Shown piece after piece: positions 35,359 to 46,900 of a DNA stretch of 64,000 bases. A model generated the notes under the pieces. It worked only from the letters and a program-made list of their open reading frames with translations, was not told the origin of the DNA and searched no databases. The position numbers and the translations under genes are program-made. The stretch's first letter is position 1; every line of letters starts with the position of its first letter. The stretch is from Dermatemys mawii (taxonomy: Eukaryota; Chordata; Testudines; Dermatemydidae). The stretch lies in NCBI GenBank assembly GCA_007922305.1, contig ML677348.1:15155584-15219583 (forward strand). The letters run 5' to 3'.

Positions 35359-35459
35359 ATAATAATCACACAAAATTCATTCTGCAGAGTGCAACTTGGC
35401 TGGGGATCACAGCTGTCCTAGCCAAGTTGCACTGTCCGAAATGAATGTGTGATTATTAT
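35359..35459. mobile_element. 101-bp foldback element (near-perfect hairpin)
   Basis: The left arm 35359-35402 ('ataataatcacacaaaattc...gtgcaacttggct') is matched by the inverse right arm 35419-35459 ('agccaagttgcac...gaatgtgtgattattat'), with a 16-base loop. It sits exactly at the end of the GC-rich repeat. It is short, arm identity is high, and it resembles a MITE. Confidence 0.85.
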
Positions 35460-35558
35460 CAAATACTGGTGAGCTCATCCCTACACAAGTTGCATAAGAC
35501 ATTCTCTACCCCAAAAATGTGCAGTCTAGAAAATAGACACAGAGGACCCAGCCAAAGG

Positions 35559-35560
<2 letters not shown>

Positions 35561-35612
<52 letters not shown>
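35561..35612. repeat. (GT)26 microsatellite
   Basis: 52 bases of pure GT alternation flanked by G-runs on both sides. Likely polymorphic in length. Confidence 0.99.
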
Positions 35613-35614
<2 letters not shown>

Positions 35615-37090
35615 TGGGGGAGGGGAATTGAATATCATGGACTGGTGTTTGAGGGCCACAGGGAAGAAATTACTCTCTAGACGTGATTTAACACCATGAT
35701 ACCGGATAGTTGTGACACTTTATTGTTTCTTAACTTAAACATCTTTGCTTCCATGATATTTCTTTATTGTGATAAGGGTGCCTGTCCATAAGGAACTGGA
35801 TTGAAAAAACTCATTTCCTATAGGCCCCTCAATCAGCCTCCAGGCCTCTTTCATCACTATCAACCTAGTTGGGAATGATTCACACAGATCAAGAAGTGAA
35901 AGACTCCGGTTAAAGTTTCAACAGTCACTAGCTTTTGGAGTAATACTTCTCCAGCTTTTATATATTAATCAAGAGATTGGGAAAGGAGGTGATCCATGAG
36001 GCAATCATTATCGCGAGAAACTCTTCTGTTTTTGTTTGTGACTGTTTTACATCCCTATGACAGTTGATAGATGGACAAATAATTAGGAAAGCTTTAGATG
36101 TATTGTTAGCTTTTTTTTAAAAAAATGCAGTTTAGCAGCTGGAAAAGACAGAGCAAGCCAGCAAAATGTGACCAGCTGGCTCTCTATGGACCACTAGTGG
36201 TGCATAGATTGCCATTTGAGAGTTGGTGCTCTAAAACAGCTAATTTAAAGGGCTGGTCTACACCACAAAGCTTAAGTCAGCTTAACTACATCAATCAGGG
36301 CTATGAAAAATGTCATGCCATGTGTGTTGTCATTAAGCCAACCTAAGCCCAGGTGTAGACACAGTGAGGTTGATGGAGAGGACTACAGTTACCTGGCTGG
36401 AGGGTTGAGTCACAAAGGATCACTTCGACTCCTGGAAAGAAAGGGGCCACAGTGCAGGCATCAGACCTGAGTGGAGCTAATCCCCAGATGTGGCTCAGGC
36501 ACTCCTAGTGGAGAGTGAACCCCATCACACATATCCTAAAATTTAAACTTTGTGCTGGAAATATTTTGCCACTGTGACTTTTATTAATCAGTAGCTCTAT
36601 GATCATGTATGTTATTGAATCATTCATATCTCAGGGTCAAAAACATACTATATCTATAAGAGGTTTGCACATTGTTCACTGAGAATCCCTGACTAATGTA
36701 ATCATATAATTACTCTTCTAAAAGGCATCTGCATTTGAAAGCTATGTTCATGTATTATTCCTCTGCAATGGTAAACAAAGCACTGCTAGGATGATCCTCT
36801 AGGGTTCTGATTCTGCTGCCTGATCTGTGCGGGTTGGCTCTGAATGCTGAGCAGAGTCCCACACAAGTCAGTGGAGTGCTGCATACGTACAGTGGTTTGT
36901 CCACGCAGATCAGATTACAGGATCCAGAGACTAACGGTATAAAATGTTGCTCGACTGTGGCACAACCTCCATCTAATGCAAAGCACTAGGAAATTGGAGC
37001 CAATTAGTTTTCCTGAGCTTGTTAAGCTTCTATAAGGACCACACAAATTTTGGGCACATGGCTCATTCATAGCTAGATCAATGCTTATTG
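35613..37090. other. Intergenic; one MITE, no gene
   Basis: Apart from the MITE at 36250, nothing was recognised. Confidence 0.4.
36250..36410. mobile_element. MITE with 'ggctggtctacac' TIR
   Basis: 'ggctggtctacaccacaaag' at the left; 'cctaagcccaggtgtagaca' at 36342-36361. The interior 'gtcagcttaactacatca' is answered by 'gtcattaagccaacctaag'. A further ~50 bp of the family seems to follow. Non-coding. Confidence 0.7.
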
Positions 37091-37474
37091 CAGAGGTTCT
37101 CAACCTTTTTCTTTTTGAGCCCCCTCCCCAACCCAACATGCTATAAAAATTCCATGGCTCACTTTTGCTACAATAACTGTTTTTCTGCACATCTAGTAGG
37201 TTAAAAGCCAAGGCCAGCATTAGAGGGTGGGGCCTGACATCACAGGTGGCCCCGCGAGCTAAGCTGCTCAGGCTTCAGCTTCAACCTTGGGTGGCAGGGC
37301 TTGGGCATGGGCTTCAGTCCTGGGTGGCAGGGCTCAGGCTTCAGCTTTCTGCCCTGGGCCCCAATAAGTCTAACACTGACCCTGCTCTGTGGTTTATTTT
37401 CATGGATGCCCTGAAACCTGCTCAGGGACACCCCTCCCCTCAGTGGGCCCCAGGCCCCTGGTTGAGAATCACTG
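37091..37474. mobile_element. 384-bp hAT-type MITE with perfect 8-bp target duplication
   Basis: Termini 'cagaggttctcaacc' and 'ggttgagaatcactg' are inverted repeats of the hAT form CAGNGGTTCTCAA. The 8-bp 'gcttattg' is duplicated exactly at 37083-37090 and 37475-37482, the length expected of hAT integration. No transposase; the interior is GC-rich with 'cagggcttgggcatgggctt' repeats. A truncated relative is at 38450. Confidence 0.93.
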
Positions 37475-37917
37475 GCTTATTGCACAGGACAAGGACTGCA
37501 CAGCATTCAACTATAAAAACAGCTCCAACTGGGAAAATCATCTCTAGATCTGCCAGAAAATTAAGTGCATGATCTGCCTCCCATTGTGAATGTATAACAA
37601 GAAACTCATAAGAGTTAATCTATTGCAAGGACTATTCAGGGGACTTGTTCTCCTAAGTCACTTAAGTGCTTTTGAAAATCCCACCATAGATAGCTATTAA
37701 CCCTTCAATCCTGATTCTTAACTATTCTGTCTGCTCTGCATTGACTGTAAAGTGTAGTTAGTACCAAGCAGTGGTGGTGATTATATGTGCACATATTTAC
37801 TGCTTTAAACATTTATTTCCTTTCCGGAAGTATTTTAATTGCTTAGGAAGGGGGAGATTATGATGAAAAATAAAAGCATTCTCTCACACACTAATTAACG
37901 TCTTATGACATTATAAA
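37475..37917. other. Intergenic; no gene recognised
   Basis: Short stretch with no repeat or exon recognised. Confidence 0.4.
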
Positions 37918-40900
37918 CTGCCACCAAATGCAAAGATTGTATTGCCAAAAAAGTAATCGAGATGCATAGCAGCTCTGCGGAGATGGGAATTGATTTGGTC
38001 AGCATTCTCTCTGACTGAAGGAGACATGGCTGAGATGCCTGAGGAACCTACCGAACTGCTGGATGTGTGAGGATTGTGTGACCCTCTATGGGAGGTCAAT
38101 GAGCAGATGTTTCTGCTAAATGGACTCTTATAGAACTCATGGAGAGTCCGGAATGTTTTAGGGCTTAATAAGTAACCTAGAATAGCCACTGTAGGGGTTT
38201 CAAAGTGGGCTCTTTATAGTGCTCAAATACAGAACCTCTTCCACTTTGCTGAGTAAGTACTGCTACAAACCAAAATGTTTTGGACTTCAGTAGAGTAGTT
38301 TCCATCTGTGGCCAGCCAGCATCCAGGCTGTCAGATGCAGTAATACTGGGTGTGGGTGTAGACTCTGGCCTCCACTCTGCACAATCATATTGGGCTGAAC
38401 TGGAAGAGTGAGTAGTGCCTGAATTGATAAGTTCATCAGTTCTCAAAAGGGGTTTTCAACCTTTTTCTTTTTATGCCCCCTCCCCAACCCAACATGCTAT
38501 AAAAATTCCACGGCTCGCTTTTGCTACAATAACTGTTTTTCTGCACATCTAGTAGGTTTAAAAGCCAGGGCCAGCATTAGGGGCCGACAGGGCCATTCTG
38601 GAGCTATCAGTATCAGGCTTCATACCGTTAGTATCAGTGGCTTCAAATTAGCTAGTGGTTGAATATCATACCCCTGGCCTTCTCAGATGAGGCACTACAA
38701 TTGCTAGGCACTAGGTGAATACTCTGGGAGCCATGAAAAGTTTGAAGGGAGGTATTCTGCATTGCGAGTGTGACTTTTCTGTCAGGAACCATAGCTATTT
38801 CCTGTGGGCTGAGCAAATTGCTATACGCCTGCGGCCTGTCAGTGGAGAGCTGCAGGCCAGTCTTGAGGATCTATGATGGGGATTATGGAAGCTCAGGTCA
38901 CCAGACTGAATTTGAAATGATCAATGAATTTTTTGAGTTATCAGAGGCCCATAATGGGGTATCAGCTCCCTTTCTTCTTTGGGATTAGGAAGTAGTGTGA
39001 GTAAAACCTCCTACCCTGGAACTCCAGTAGGTGCTTCCACTGCTCTGAGTTGCAGAAGGGAGTCTTCCTCCTTCCTTAGCAATATCTTGTGAGACGGGTC
39101 CCCAATGAGACACAGGAAAGAGATGATATGTGGGGCTGGCATTGGATAGAATACCTCTTTTCCACAGTCTCCAAGACCCATTGGTTTGAGATTATCCAGT
39201 TTCAGGACTCCCAAATACAGATGGTTCTCAAACTTGGGTGTGTGCCTAGGGGTGAGACATCCTCTGGTTCTCTGCAGCTTTTGACCATGGCATCAAACCT
39301 GCTGATGCAAGGTTGATGCAGAAAGTGTGGCAGAAGAGGAGAGGGCAGAGGGACTCTTCTTCTGGAACATTTGTCTCTTTCTGGAAGGTTCTGAAGACCT
39401 CTGTTGGCCACAGTAGTGGAAGGAAGTCTGCTTCTGTCTAGGGTAGCTCTGGGGCCTATATTGCTTTCTTAGGGCTAGCGTGTCTACTCCCAGGGATTGC
39501 AGGGTAGCTTTTGAGCCCTTTAAAGTGTTTAGGGCTTCAGTGGTGTGCATGTTGAAAAGGTCATATAATTCAAAAGGTAGGTACTTGATGATTGGTTGTA
39601 CCTCTCTTGATATCCCCACAGACTTAAACATGGAGCCCTGCACATTGTGATGAGGTTCCCATAGATTGCACTGCTGTGTTGGAGGCATGGAGCGCAGCCT
39701 TCAGAGAGGTGGGGGCTACTGTTTGTTTACATCCTCCCTGTGCTCCTGTGGGATTGTTTCCACAAACTGTGACAATTGGTCTCAGTTTAAGAAGTCCTAT
39801 TTAGCCAGCAGCACCTGGAGTTTGATATACACAGCTATAAGCTGGCTGAGGAATAAGCCTTCCAGCCAGAGAAGTCAAACTCTTTTGGAACCTTATCCCA
39901 TGGAATCATTTTGGGTGGCCCCTGCTGCATAGACCTTTTATGGTCTGTTGCAGTCACCAAAGATCCTTGGGTTGAAGCTGGGGTTTGACAAAGGTGCTTA
40001 GCTGGCTCCAACAAGCCATCATTTGCTGGCATTGCCAGTCTATGAGGGACTGAGGAATGCAGGACTTCTAACAGTTTGTGTGATTTTTTCCTGCATGCTC
40101 TCTACTGGAATTTCCAGGGTACTGGCCACTTACCAGAAAATCTCCTCAAAAATATGGTAGTCATTTGGCTGGGTTGGGATGGCTGCAGCGAAAAGCTTTG
40201 GTGGGCAAAAAGGAGGATAGCCTCACTGGGATGGGTTGGTCGTCTATGTCTGGCTCCTGATGTGTGATGTACCATGTATCAGCTGACTATCATGAGATGG
40301 TGTATGTGGAGGGGGAGACCTGAGTAATGGAAGAAACTGTAGAGGCACAGATAGGCTCCTTAAGGTGTTGCTGGGGTCATTTGTTGGTCCATCAGTGCCG
40401 AGGCGTCAGGGAGACCTGATCTAGGCCTTGAACTGCCTCCTGGCTTAGCTCTACCTGGTCCCAGGTAGGGAGACCGGTCTCTGTAGTCACCCTAACTGGT
40501 GTTTTTCCTAAGCCCTTTCTTCTGAAGAGGAGGCACAGGAGGGCTTAGCAGTTGTGACTGACTCTATAGTTGAGAAATGAGATTTTCTTGAGAATGAGTG
40601 AGCCCTTGAGCTTGGGATAGACCTGCAGCTTACCAGAGCACTTGCAGAGATGATCTGTTCGGGCTTGGTGGTATTCTTCCCCTGGGGCGGTCATGGAATA
40701 CTCCAAGAATAAACAAATTAAGGAGGTAAAACAGTAACAGTAAAAAATTACTGTTTGTGACCTCATAGAAAAAGAGTAACATACTGAGCATTTATTGGGG
40801 ATATGCATTTCACTGAGGCAGAAGGGCTCTTAGTGCCACCATTGATAGGAATAGCCGCCTCACAAGAGTCACAGGGTTTAAGTCCTGAAGATTTGGATTT

Positions 40901-41340
40901 CGCTACCTCAGGAGAGCTCCGGTGCTCAGAACAACTTCCCTAAAGTTTACGTTTCTTTCTGCCTCTGGCTTATTTGATGAGCAGTAGAGTTACACTATTC
41001 TAAAGTGCACAACATTCATAACTACAGCTAATTAACAATAAGAACTAGAAAGAATGCGAGATGAAACAGTGTGCAGAGAAGGGAACACTGCAGGGTTCCA
41101 TTTTGCTCTCAGGGGCAATTGAAGGGCTTTTGGGGCTATTCAGTCCTTTATGCCCTCAGCTGTGCACACCCCCACCTACGCAGGGCACAGGGACAACGCA
41201 ACAGACGCTCCAATCCAGTCTTACAGGCACAGAGCGCATGCATGTCAGAAGTGGAATCCATGTGGAAAATTACTTGCAGCACAACCAGACTTCCTTACTC
41301 AGTCCACTACACCACACCTATTTCCCCTGAAGTAACCTTA
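37918..41340 (-). mobile_element. DIRS-like retroelement relic (LAP2alpha-like ORF1, RT, tyrosine recombinase)
   Basis: Read on the minus strand from 41340 down. About 41340-40830 is 5' leader. ORF1 follows with a LAP2alpha-like block: 'FDFSGWKAYSSASL' (near 39838-39880; family form 'LFGRKAYSSASL'), then 'YLPFELYDLFNMHTTEALNT' and 'LKGSKATLQSLGVD' (about 39450-39600), which parallels the LAP2alpha/DIRS gag-like protein. An RT start, 'LLRKEEDSLLQLRAVE', is at 39020-39075. The tyrosine recombinase N-terminal part 'LSMSSIRVHLAETSAH' (38098-38146), then 'FLRHLSHVS' in another frame, is near the left end. Much of RT/RNase H is deleted, and a hAT MITE piece sits at 38450. Stops and frameshifts throughout. 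Confidence 0.7.
38450..38590 (+). mobile_element. Truncated hAT-type MITE inside the DIRS relic
   Basis: 'ttttcaacctttttcttttt', 'cccaacatgctataaaaatt' and 'gcacatctagtaggtt' are nearly identical to the first 150 bp of the 37091 copy. The right terminus is missing. Confidence 0.88.
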
Positions 41341-41384
41341 TAGAAGATAAAATCCTGGTCCTAGTTTATATGTAGGCTTGGCTG

Positions 41385-41770
41385 ACTTTCATTTTTATTT
41401 TTTTAAATTTGACAGAGAATGTCAATGATTTTTTTAGGCATTTTTTTCAATTTAAATTTTCATAGTTGTGGAAAATTCTGGGGGGTGGCGGGGGCGGAGG
41501 TGTCAGACAGTAATTACTTAATGCCAGCAGACATTGAGATGCAAAAATTGAAAACTTTATAACCATTAAAACACTGTCAATATCACATATCAAAATACAC
41601 AAAGTAAATAGCCTTAAATCAAACTCTAATAAAGTTCTCAACCAACATTTTTCTTACTGTGCCTAGCTGCAAATTTCAGTTATTATCGATGGAAATATTT
41701 TTTGTCAGTTTGTGTACAATTAAATCAATGTTAATTGATTTTTATTGATAAAAATCTAATCCTCCTAAGC
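41385..41770 (+). repeat. Unclassified dispersed repeat, copy 1
   Basis: Shares long diverged similarity in the same order with 51965-52335: 'gagaatgtcaatg', 'ctaaattttca.ag.t.tggga', 'caaaatacacaaagtaaata', 'agcatttttcttact' and 'ttattgataaaaatctaat'. Both copies are AT-rich and non-coding. Confidence 0.75.
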
Positions 41771-42060
41771 ATATTTATATGTAATGGGGCTTAGAATTTA
41801 GAATAAAACTCTTTGCCATTTATAAAAGCTCTAATTGCTAACAGGGCCATTTTTTAAGCTATCCCCTAAACACCCATATTTTACTCATACGCATCCAATC
41901 ATTGTACCACTAGAACTGCAGCTAGTACAGTGCTGCGTAAGCCCAGGTAGATGTCCTTTTGTCCCACTGCTAGCATCTTTGCGTGCAGGAATAAGCAAGG
42001 ACCAACTGGCATCACGGCTAGACACCTTCCCTCCTGTTTGGCCGCCGGAATGATGTAATA

Positions 42061-43050
42061 CAGTAAATCCTCACTTAAAGTCATCCCTGTTAACATCATA
42101 ATGTTGCTGATCAATTAGGGAACGTGCTCGGTTCAAGTTGTGTGATGCTCCCTTATAATGTTGTTTGGCAGTTGCTTGGTTTGTCCACAGCTTGCAGGAA
42201 GAGCAGCCTGTTGGATTTAGCGGGTGAAGGCTTAGAATCAGGGTGGAGCGGAAGCCCCACATCAACTCCTCTAAGTTTCCTGTGCAGCAGCCACCCAGCA
42301 GGTTATCAACTGCCCGGCAGTTCAGCTGTCCCCGCCCCACTGCCATGTGCTGCTCCTGCCCTCTGCCTTGAAGCTGCACCAGGGAGCTTCCTGTGCAGGG
42401 GGGTGGGGGGGAGGAGCAGGGAGGGGCTAATGTCAGGGTGTCCCCCTCCCCCTGCACCCTGCTTACCCCTTCTCCATATAGAGCAGGGTAGGGACACAGA
42501 CAGAGAGAGACAAAGAGAGCTCAGGTCAGCAGCTGCTGTCTCAACTTCCTGATCCACTTAAAAAGACAATGTACTTAAGAATGGGGTCAGTGTGTTTAAA
42601 GGGGGCAATGCGCATCTCTCTCTCTCCCACACACAGGATGTGTGTCTCTGTCTGCCATGCGGTCTCCCCTCCCTCCACATGTGCTGCTTTGTAGAGTGTG
42701 GGGCTACTTTAACAATGTGTTAACCCTTAAGGGCTCAGCCAAAAGCTAGTTCATCATTTAGCAGTAAGGCATTCCCTGGGATATATCCCACCCTCTGACT
42801 TCACCACCGCAACCAAGCTTCACAATCATCATCATCACTGTGTACAGTATTGTTTGTTTAAAACTTATGTACTGTGTGTGTGTATGTATATTATAAACAT
42901 AGTTTTTTGTCTGGTGAAAACATTTGCCTGGAACCTAACGCCCTCCTCCATTTACATTAGTTCTTATGGGGAAATTGGATTCACTTAACATTGTTTCACA
43001 GTGTCACATTTTTCAGGACCATAACTATAACGTTAAGCGAGGAGTTACTG
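42061..43050. mobile_element. 990-bp mariner/Tigger-type non-autonomous transposon
   Basis: The left terminus 'cagtaaatcctcacttaa' and right terminus 'cgttaagcgaggagttactg' are inverted repeats. TA flanks both ends (42059-42060 and 43051-43052), as expected for Tc1/mariner-pogo integration. The interior has a GC-rich part (42280-42480), a CT run and no transposase. The right-end family terminus recurs at 53680-53720. Confidence 0.88.
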
Positions 43051-43854
43051 TATTGCTGGGACTACCAGCGGGATACATACAAGGTGCTGGAAGTGAGACC
43101 GTCAGTACCAGCGGAGATAGGAATTTTAAGAAGCTGACATTTTAGGAAACTCTCTAGAAGTGAGATTGAATGGTTTCTTAATGGCTCAGGTGTTAGACCT
43201 TCTTTGGGATTCAGATAAGTGTTTTTTGGGGATGGGCAGGAAATCGTGCTCTCTTCTCCTCAGCTGTTACTTTGTGTGAGTGTGAGGGAGGACAAAGCTG
43301 ATAAAGATGGCATAATTTCCCTGCTAATTACTCTTAGTAGTATCTTTCATTTCAGGATCACCAAATGTTTTCCAGATGAGGAAACTCTGGATGAGCACCC
43401 TCTATATGGGAATTTTTCAAAAATTTCCCACCACTGTTCACATCAGTTCAGCCTCACTAGTGTTAGCAAGGTTAATAATAAAAAACTACTAGTTATCCCT
43501 AATGTTTTAAGGAATGTGTCATCTCATCTTGCTCAGGTACCATTGGGAAAATAATCTGTTGCTATTTTAAATACTAAAAAGGCAATTAATTCAGTTCATT
43601 GTGATTTTTTTGTTTTAGATTCAACTATATGTAAAAACCACATTGACTGAAGTACTATTAACTGGATTAAGTTATATTCAAACCTTTTGCTAGAACTAGT
43701 ACTAACTGGACTGTCTGAACAATTTGCTTCAAACAGACTAGAAAACTGATGAAAAGGGATATAATACTGTTTGCTCTGGGAAGCCTTTTGCAATACTGGT
43801 CAAGCGAAGTTCCTCTGCAGCTGACTTTATTGTGACTGAGAAAAGGCAGGTGAA

Positions 43855-43925
43855 GTAATATCTTTTATTGGACCAACTTCTGTTAATGAGAGCTTTCAAG
43901 CTTAATCAGAGCTCTTCATCAGGTC
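43855..43925. mobile_element. Fragment of foldback repeat ('cttttattggaccaacttctgtt' family)
   Basis: Same family as 2587-2735, opposite orientation: 'gtgaagtaatatcttttatt', 'ggaccaacttctgttaatga', then 'cagagctcttcatcaggtc'. Confidence 0.75.
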
Positions 43926-46900
43926 GTCTTTTGCATAGTTACTGTAAATGGTGCATCAAATATTGTTATACAGGCATACATCCCAAAGACAAAAGTGAAG
44001 CTTCCCAAATTATTAAACAAAACAGGTGACTATGGCCATTTATCTGTTTTGCACCTTGTTTCATCAGTCAAATTTTGTCTGACGTGTTTGCTACATGGGC
44101 ACTGAAAGCTGAAAGAGTCATTTAGGAACACAATGCCCAAGATTTTCAAAGCGGCTCTTAAATTCACATCAGTCCTAAACAAGTGATCTGATTTTCAAAG
44201 GTGCTGAGCATGTAGCTGCTCTCATGATCTTCAGTGTCTGCTGTAGGGTGCTCAGCATGTTTGAAAAATAGGGTCACTTGTTAGGGTTCCTAAATATAGA
44301 TTTAGGAGCCTAACTGTAGACACTCATCTTTGAAAATCTGCAGCTAATAAAATTAGAAAATAATAGTTCTTGAATAGATTTTCCCAGAAAATGACTGGCA
44401 AAACCACCCTAAGAAAAATGAAAATGTTACCAGAACTGCAGTATTGCACATTGTTCAAAATATTCATTTGCACTGCATCACGCATTTAAAAAATGAAATG
44501 TTAATCTGATCAAATTAATGTTTGGTGAGATAGGTGAGACCCCAAGTGAAGCTGAACCCTCTAATGCTCTGTTAAAATAAGTGGGTTATTACTGGAACAT
44601 TCACTGCAGTTCATCTCTGTTTCAGGGAAATGAAACACTTGCACACTTTGAAAAAGGCAGGTATGCACTCAACATTTATATCATTTACAGCACGTAAATA
44701 AATACTTATGTCTGAAGTTGCTGAAAAGATTGGGAGCCTGCTAAAAATCTGGCATGCTATATTAACAAGTTAAAAATGGATTTGTTCTTAGCCCCAGAAG
44801 TATTACTATGGATTTGCAGAGTGCTCGAATGCAAGCACTAGGGTTTGCAGAATGCTTGAACGCAAGGGAGCTTAAAAAAAAATCAGACAAGGAGAATTGT
44901 CTAAACATGTCTAAATGGGCAACCTGACAATCACATAACTATGATGACAAATAGAAGGCAGAAATGGTTCATGGTAAAAAAAAAAGTGAAACGTAGAACA
45001 ATAATGTACAGTATAGCTATATATGTTCTAATTCCCCTTCCAGCAATCAATCTTTTAAATAGATTCACAGGTGAGGGTGGCTGTCAGGATATGATCTCAA
45101 ATGTATGTTTTATTTTATATAATATAGAAAAAATAGCAATAGTAAGAAAGGGAGAGGCTGGGGCTTAATATGACAATGTTAAACAAAGGGTCAGGGATTG
45201 TTAAAATATAAGTAGTAAATAAAAACATAGGGATAAAGAAAAATTATGTTCCCCCATTCTCTTCCCTGTATTTGGTCTGTTTGTAGATTGTAACTTGTCT
45301 TCTGTCTCTGAACATCTAGCACACTTTTGGGGATCAGATAAATTGGATAATTATGGGTAGGTTTCACTGTCTTAAGCAATACTAGTATAGGGATTCAAGA
45401 ATAGATATTGAAATTGTGTATGCCACAGCTAAGGATGTGTCTGTACTTTTCAAACATTAAACAAACTGAGTTTAAATTTGCATCACACCTGTATAAAAAC
45501 TAGCTGTAAAACTGATCTGGGCATTTGTTTCCAGTTGGTATGGGAATGTCGTCAGATATTTGTTTTGAATTCTGTAACTGGTATATTGAATACAGTTCTT
45601 CAGAGTGAACTGGAGGCATCTCCTGCCTTTCATTGCTGACACTTTATGATTTTGTTCACTCTGTGCATTCTAAATGGATTGAAATTGCTTTATTACTTGT
45701 GCAGAGGCGCACTGCCCTGAAATAATGCTGCAGTGTCACGGAGCCCATCGACTGAGAATATAGAGCTGAATTCAGGATTTATACCAGTGATGGATTTGGC
45801 CTGTGATGTACTGTGTATCTGCAGAAAACGTTATCTATCAAAAAAGATCAAAGTGAATCACTGTCCTTTACTGGGGAAAAAAATCCCTCCCACAAAGTAT
45901 CAGAATTAAACACAATAAACAGGCAGTTATTCACTTGTAATGGATGTTCTTGGAGTCTTTTGCCTCTGCTGAGTCACATTTGGAACTGTTTAGCAATTAA
46001 ATACTGTAATAGCTGCTCCTGTTCTTGTCTTGTAGAACACAACATCAGGAGCAAGCATAAGATCGATCTATAGCCACCATTTCTCCTATCTCCTCTCTGC
46101 AGGAGAGCTTGTAGACTTCAGACTCCACTAGGAGCTTTGTGGACTTCAGAAATGTGTTGCACACTCAAGACAGACAAACTGTAGTGAACAGTTTCAAAAT
46201 CAACCCTCCAACTGTTCCAACAATGCTGTATTTGTACTTTCCAGTCAAGCCACTAAAAAAATTGAGACTATTTTATTACTAGAATTACTACTGAGTTTTT
46301 TTCCCTGCAGCAGTCATGTTCCAAATGTCTTATCAGATTATATATAAGGTGAGTATGCTAAAAGACAAGTTATGGAAAATTTCAGAGAAAACAGTTTATT
46401 GTGAAGTTGTATTACACTGGATATCTATACACATCCTTAATGATGGAGTCTCTGCTCCACCATTGCTGATTATCCAGTAACAATGGAAGGATTCTGAATA
46501 CAAGAATTAGATGAATTTTAGAGTTGTGAAAATTTTTAGCAAAGAATTTTTCTTGTTTTCCTTTTGGAAAGGCTATTTTTCCTACAGAAAATGGCCTGTG
46601 AAAAACACTTCTGATAAAGTTGACAGCTTTTCATTAAAAATTTTTTGCAAAACTGTCACATTTACCAATTTTTGTCCGTTTTCAAAATCAGATTTTTTCA
46701 TTTACTGAAATCTTTGTTTTATTTTCAGTAAAAGAAACATTTGGGTAATGATTCAAAACCTGAAGATACTGATTGAAGTCTTGCAGAAAATTTTGGAGAG
46801 AGGTGAAACTTGGTCAATTCTGCATGCTGTGAAACAAATAATTTGGAAGTTTCCATTTTTTGCCAGCTTTATGATGAGATCTAATTATTAAGCCTCTCAT

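Noticed and set aside
35459..35699. Frames with long Cys-Val or His-Thr runs
   Set aside because: Translations of the (GT)26 microsatellite.
41061..41343. Overlapping plus-strand frames of about 90 codons
   Set aside because: Antisense to the 5' leader of the DIRS relic; multiple overlapping frames, no domain.
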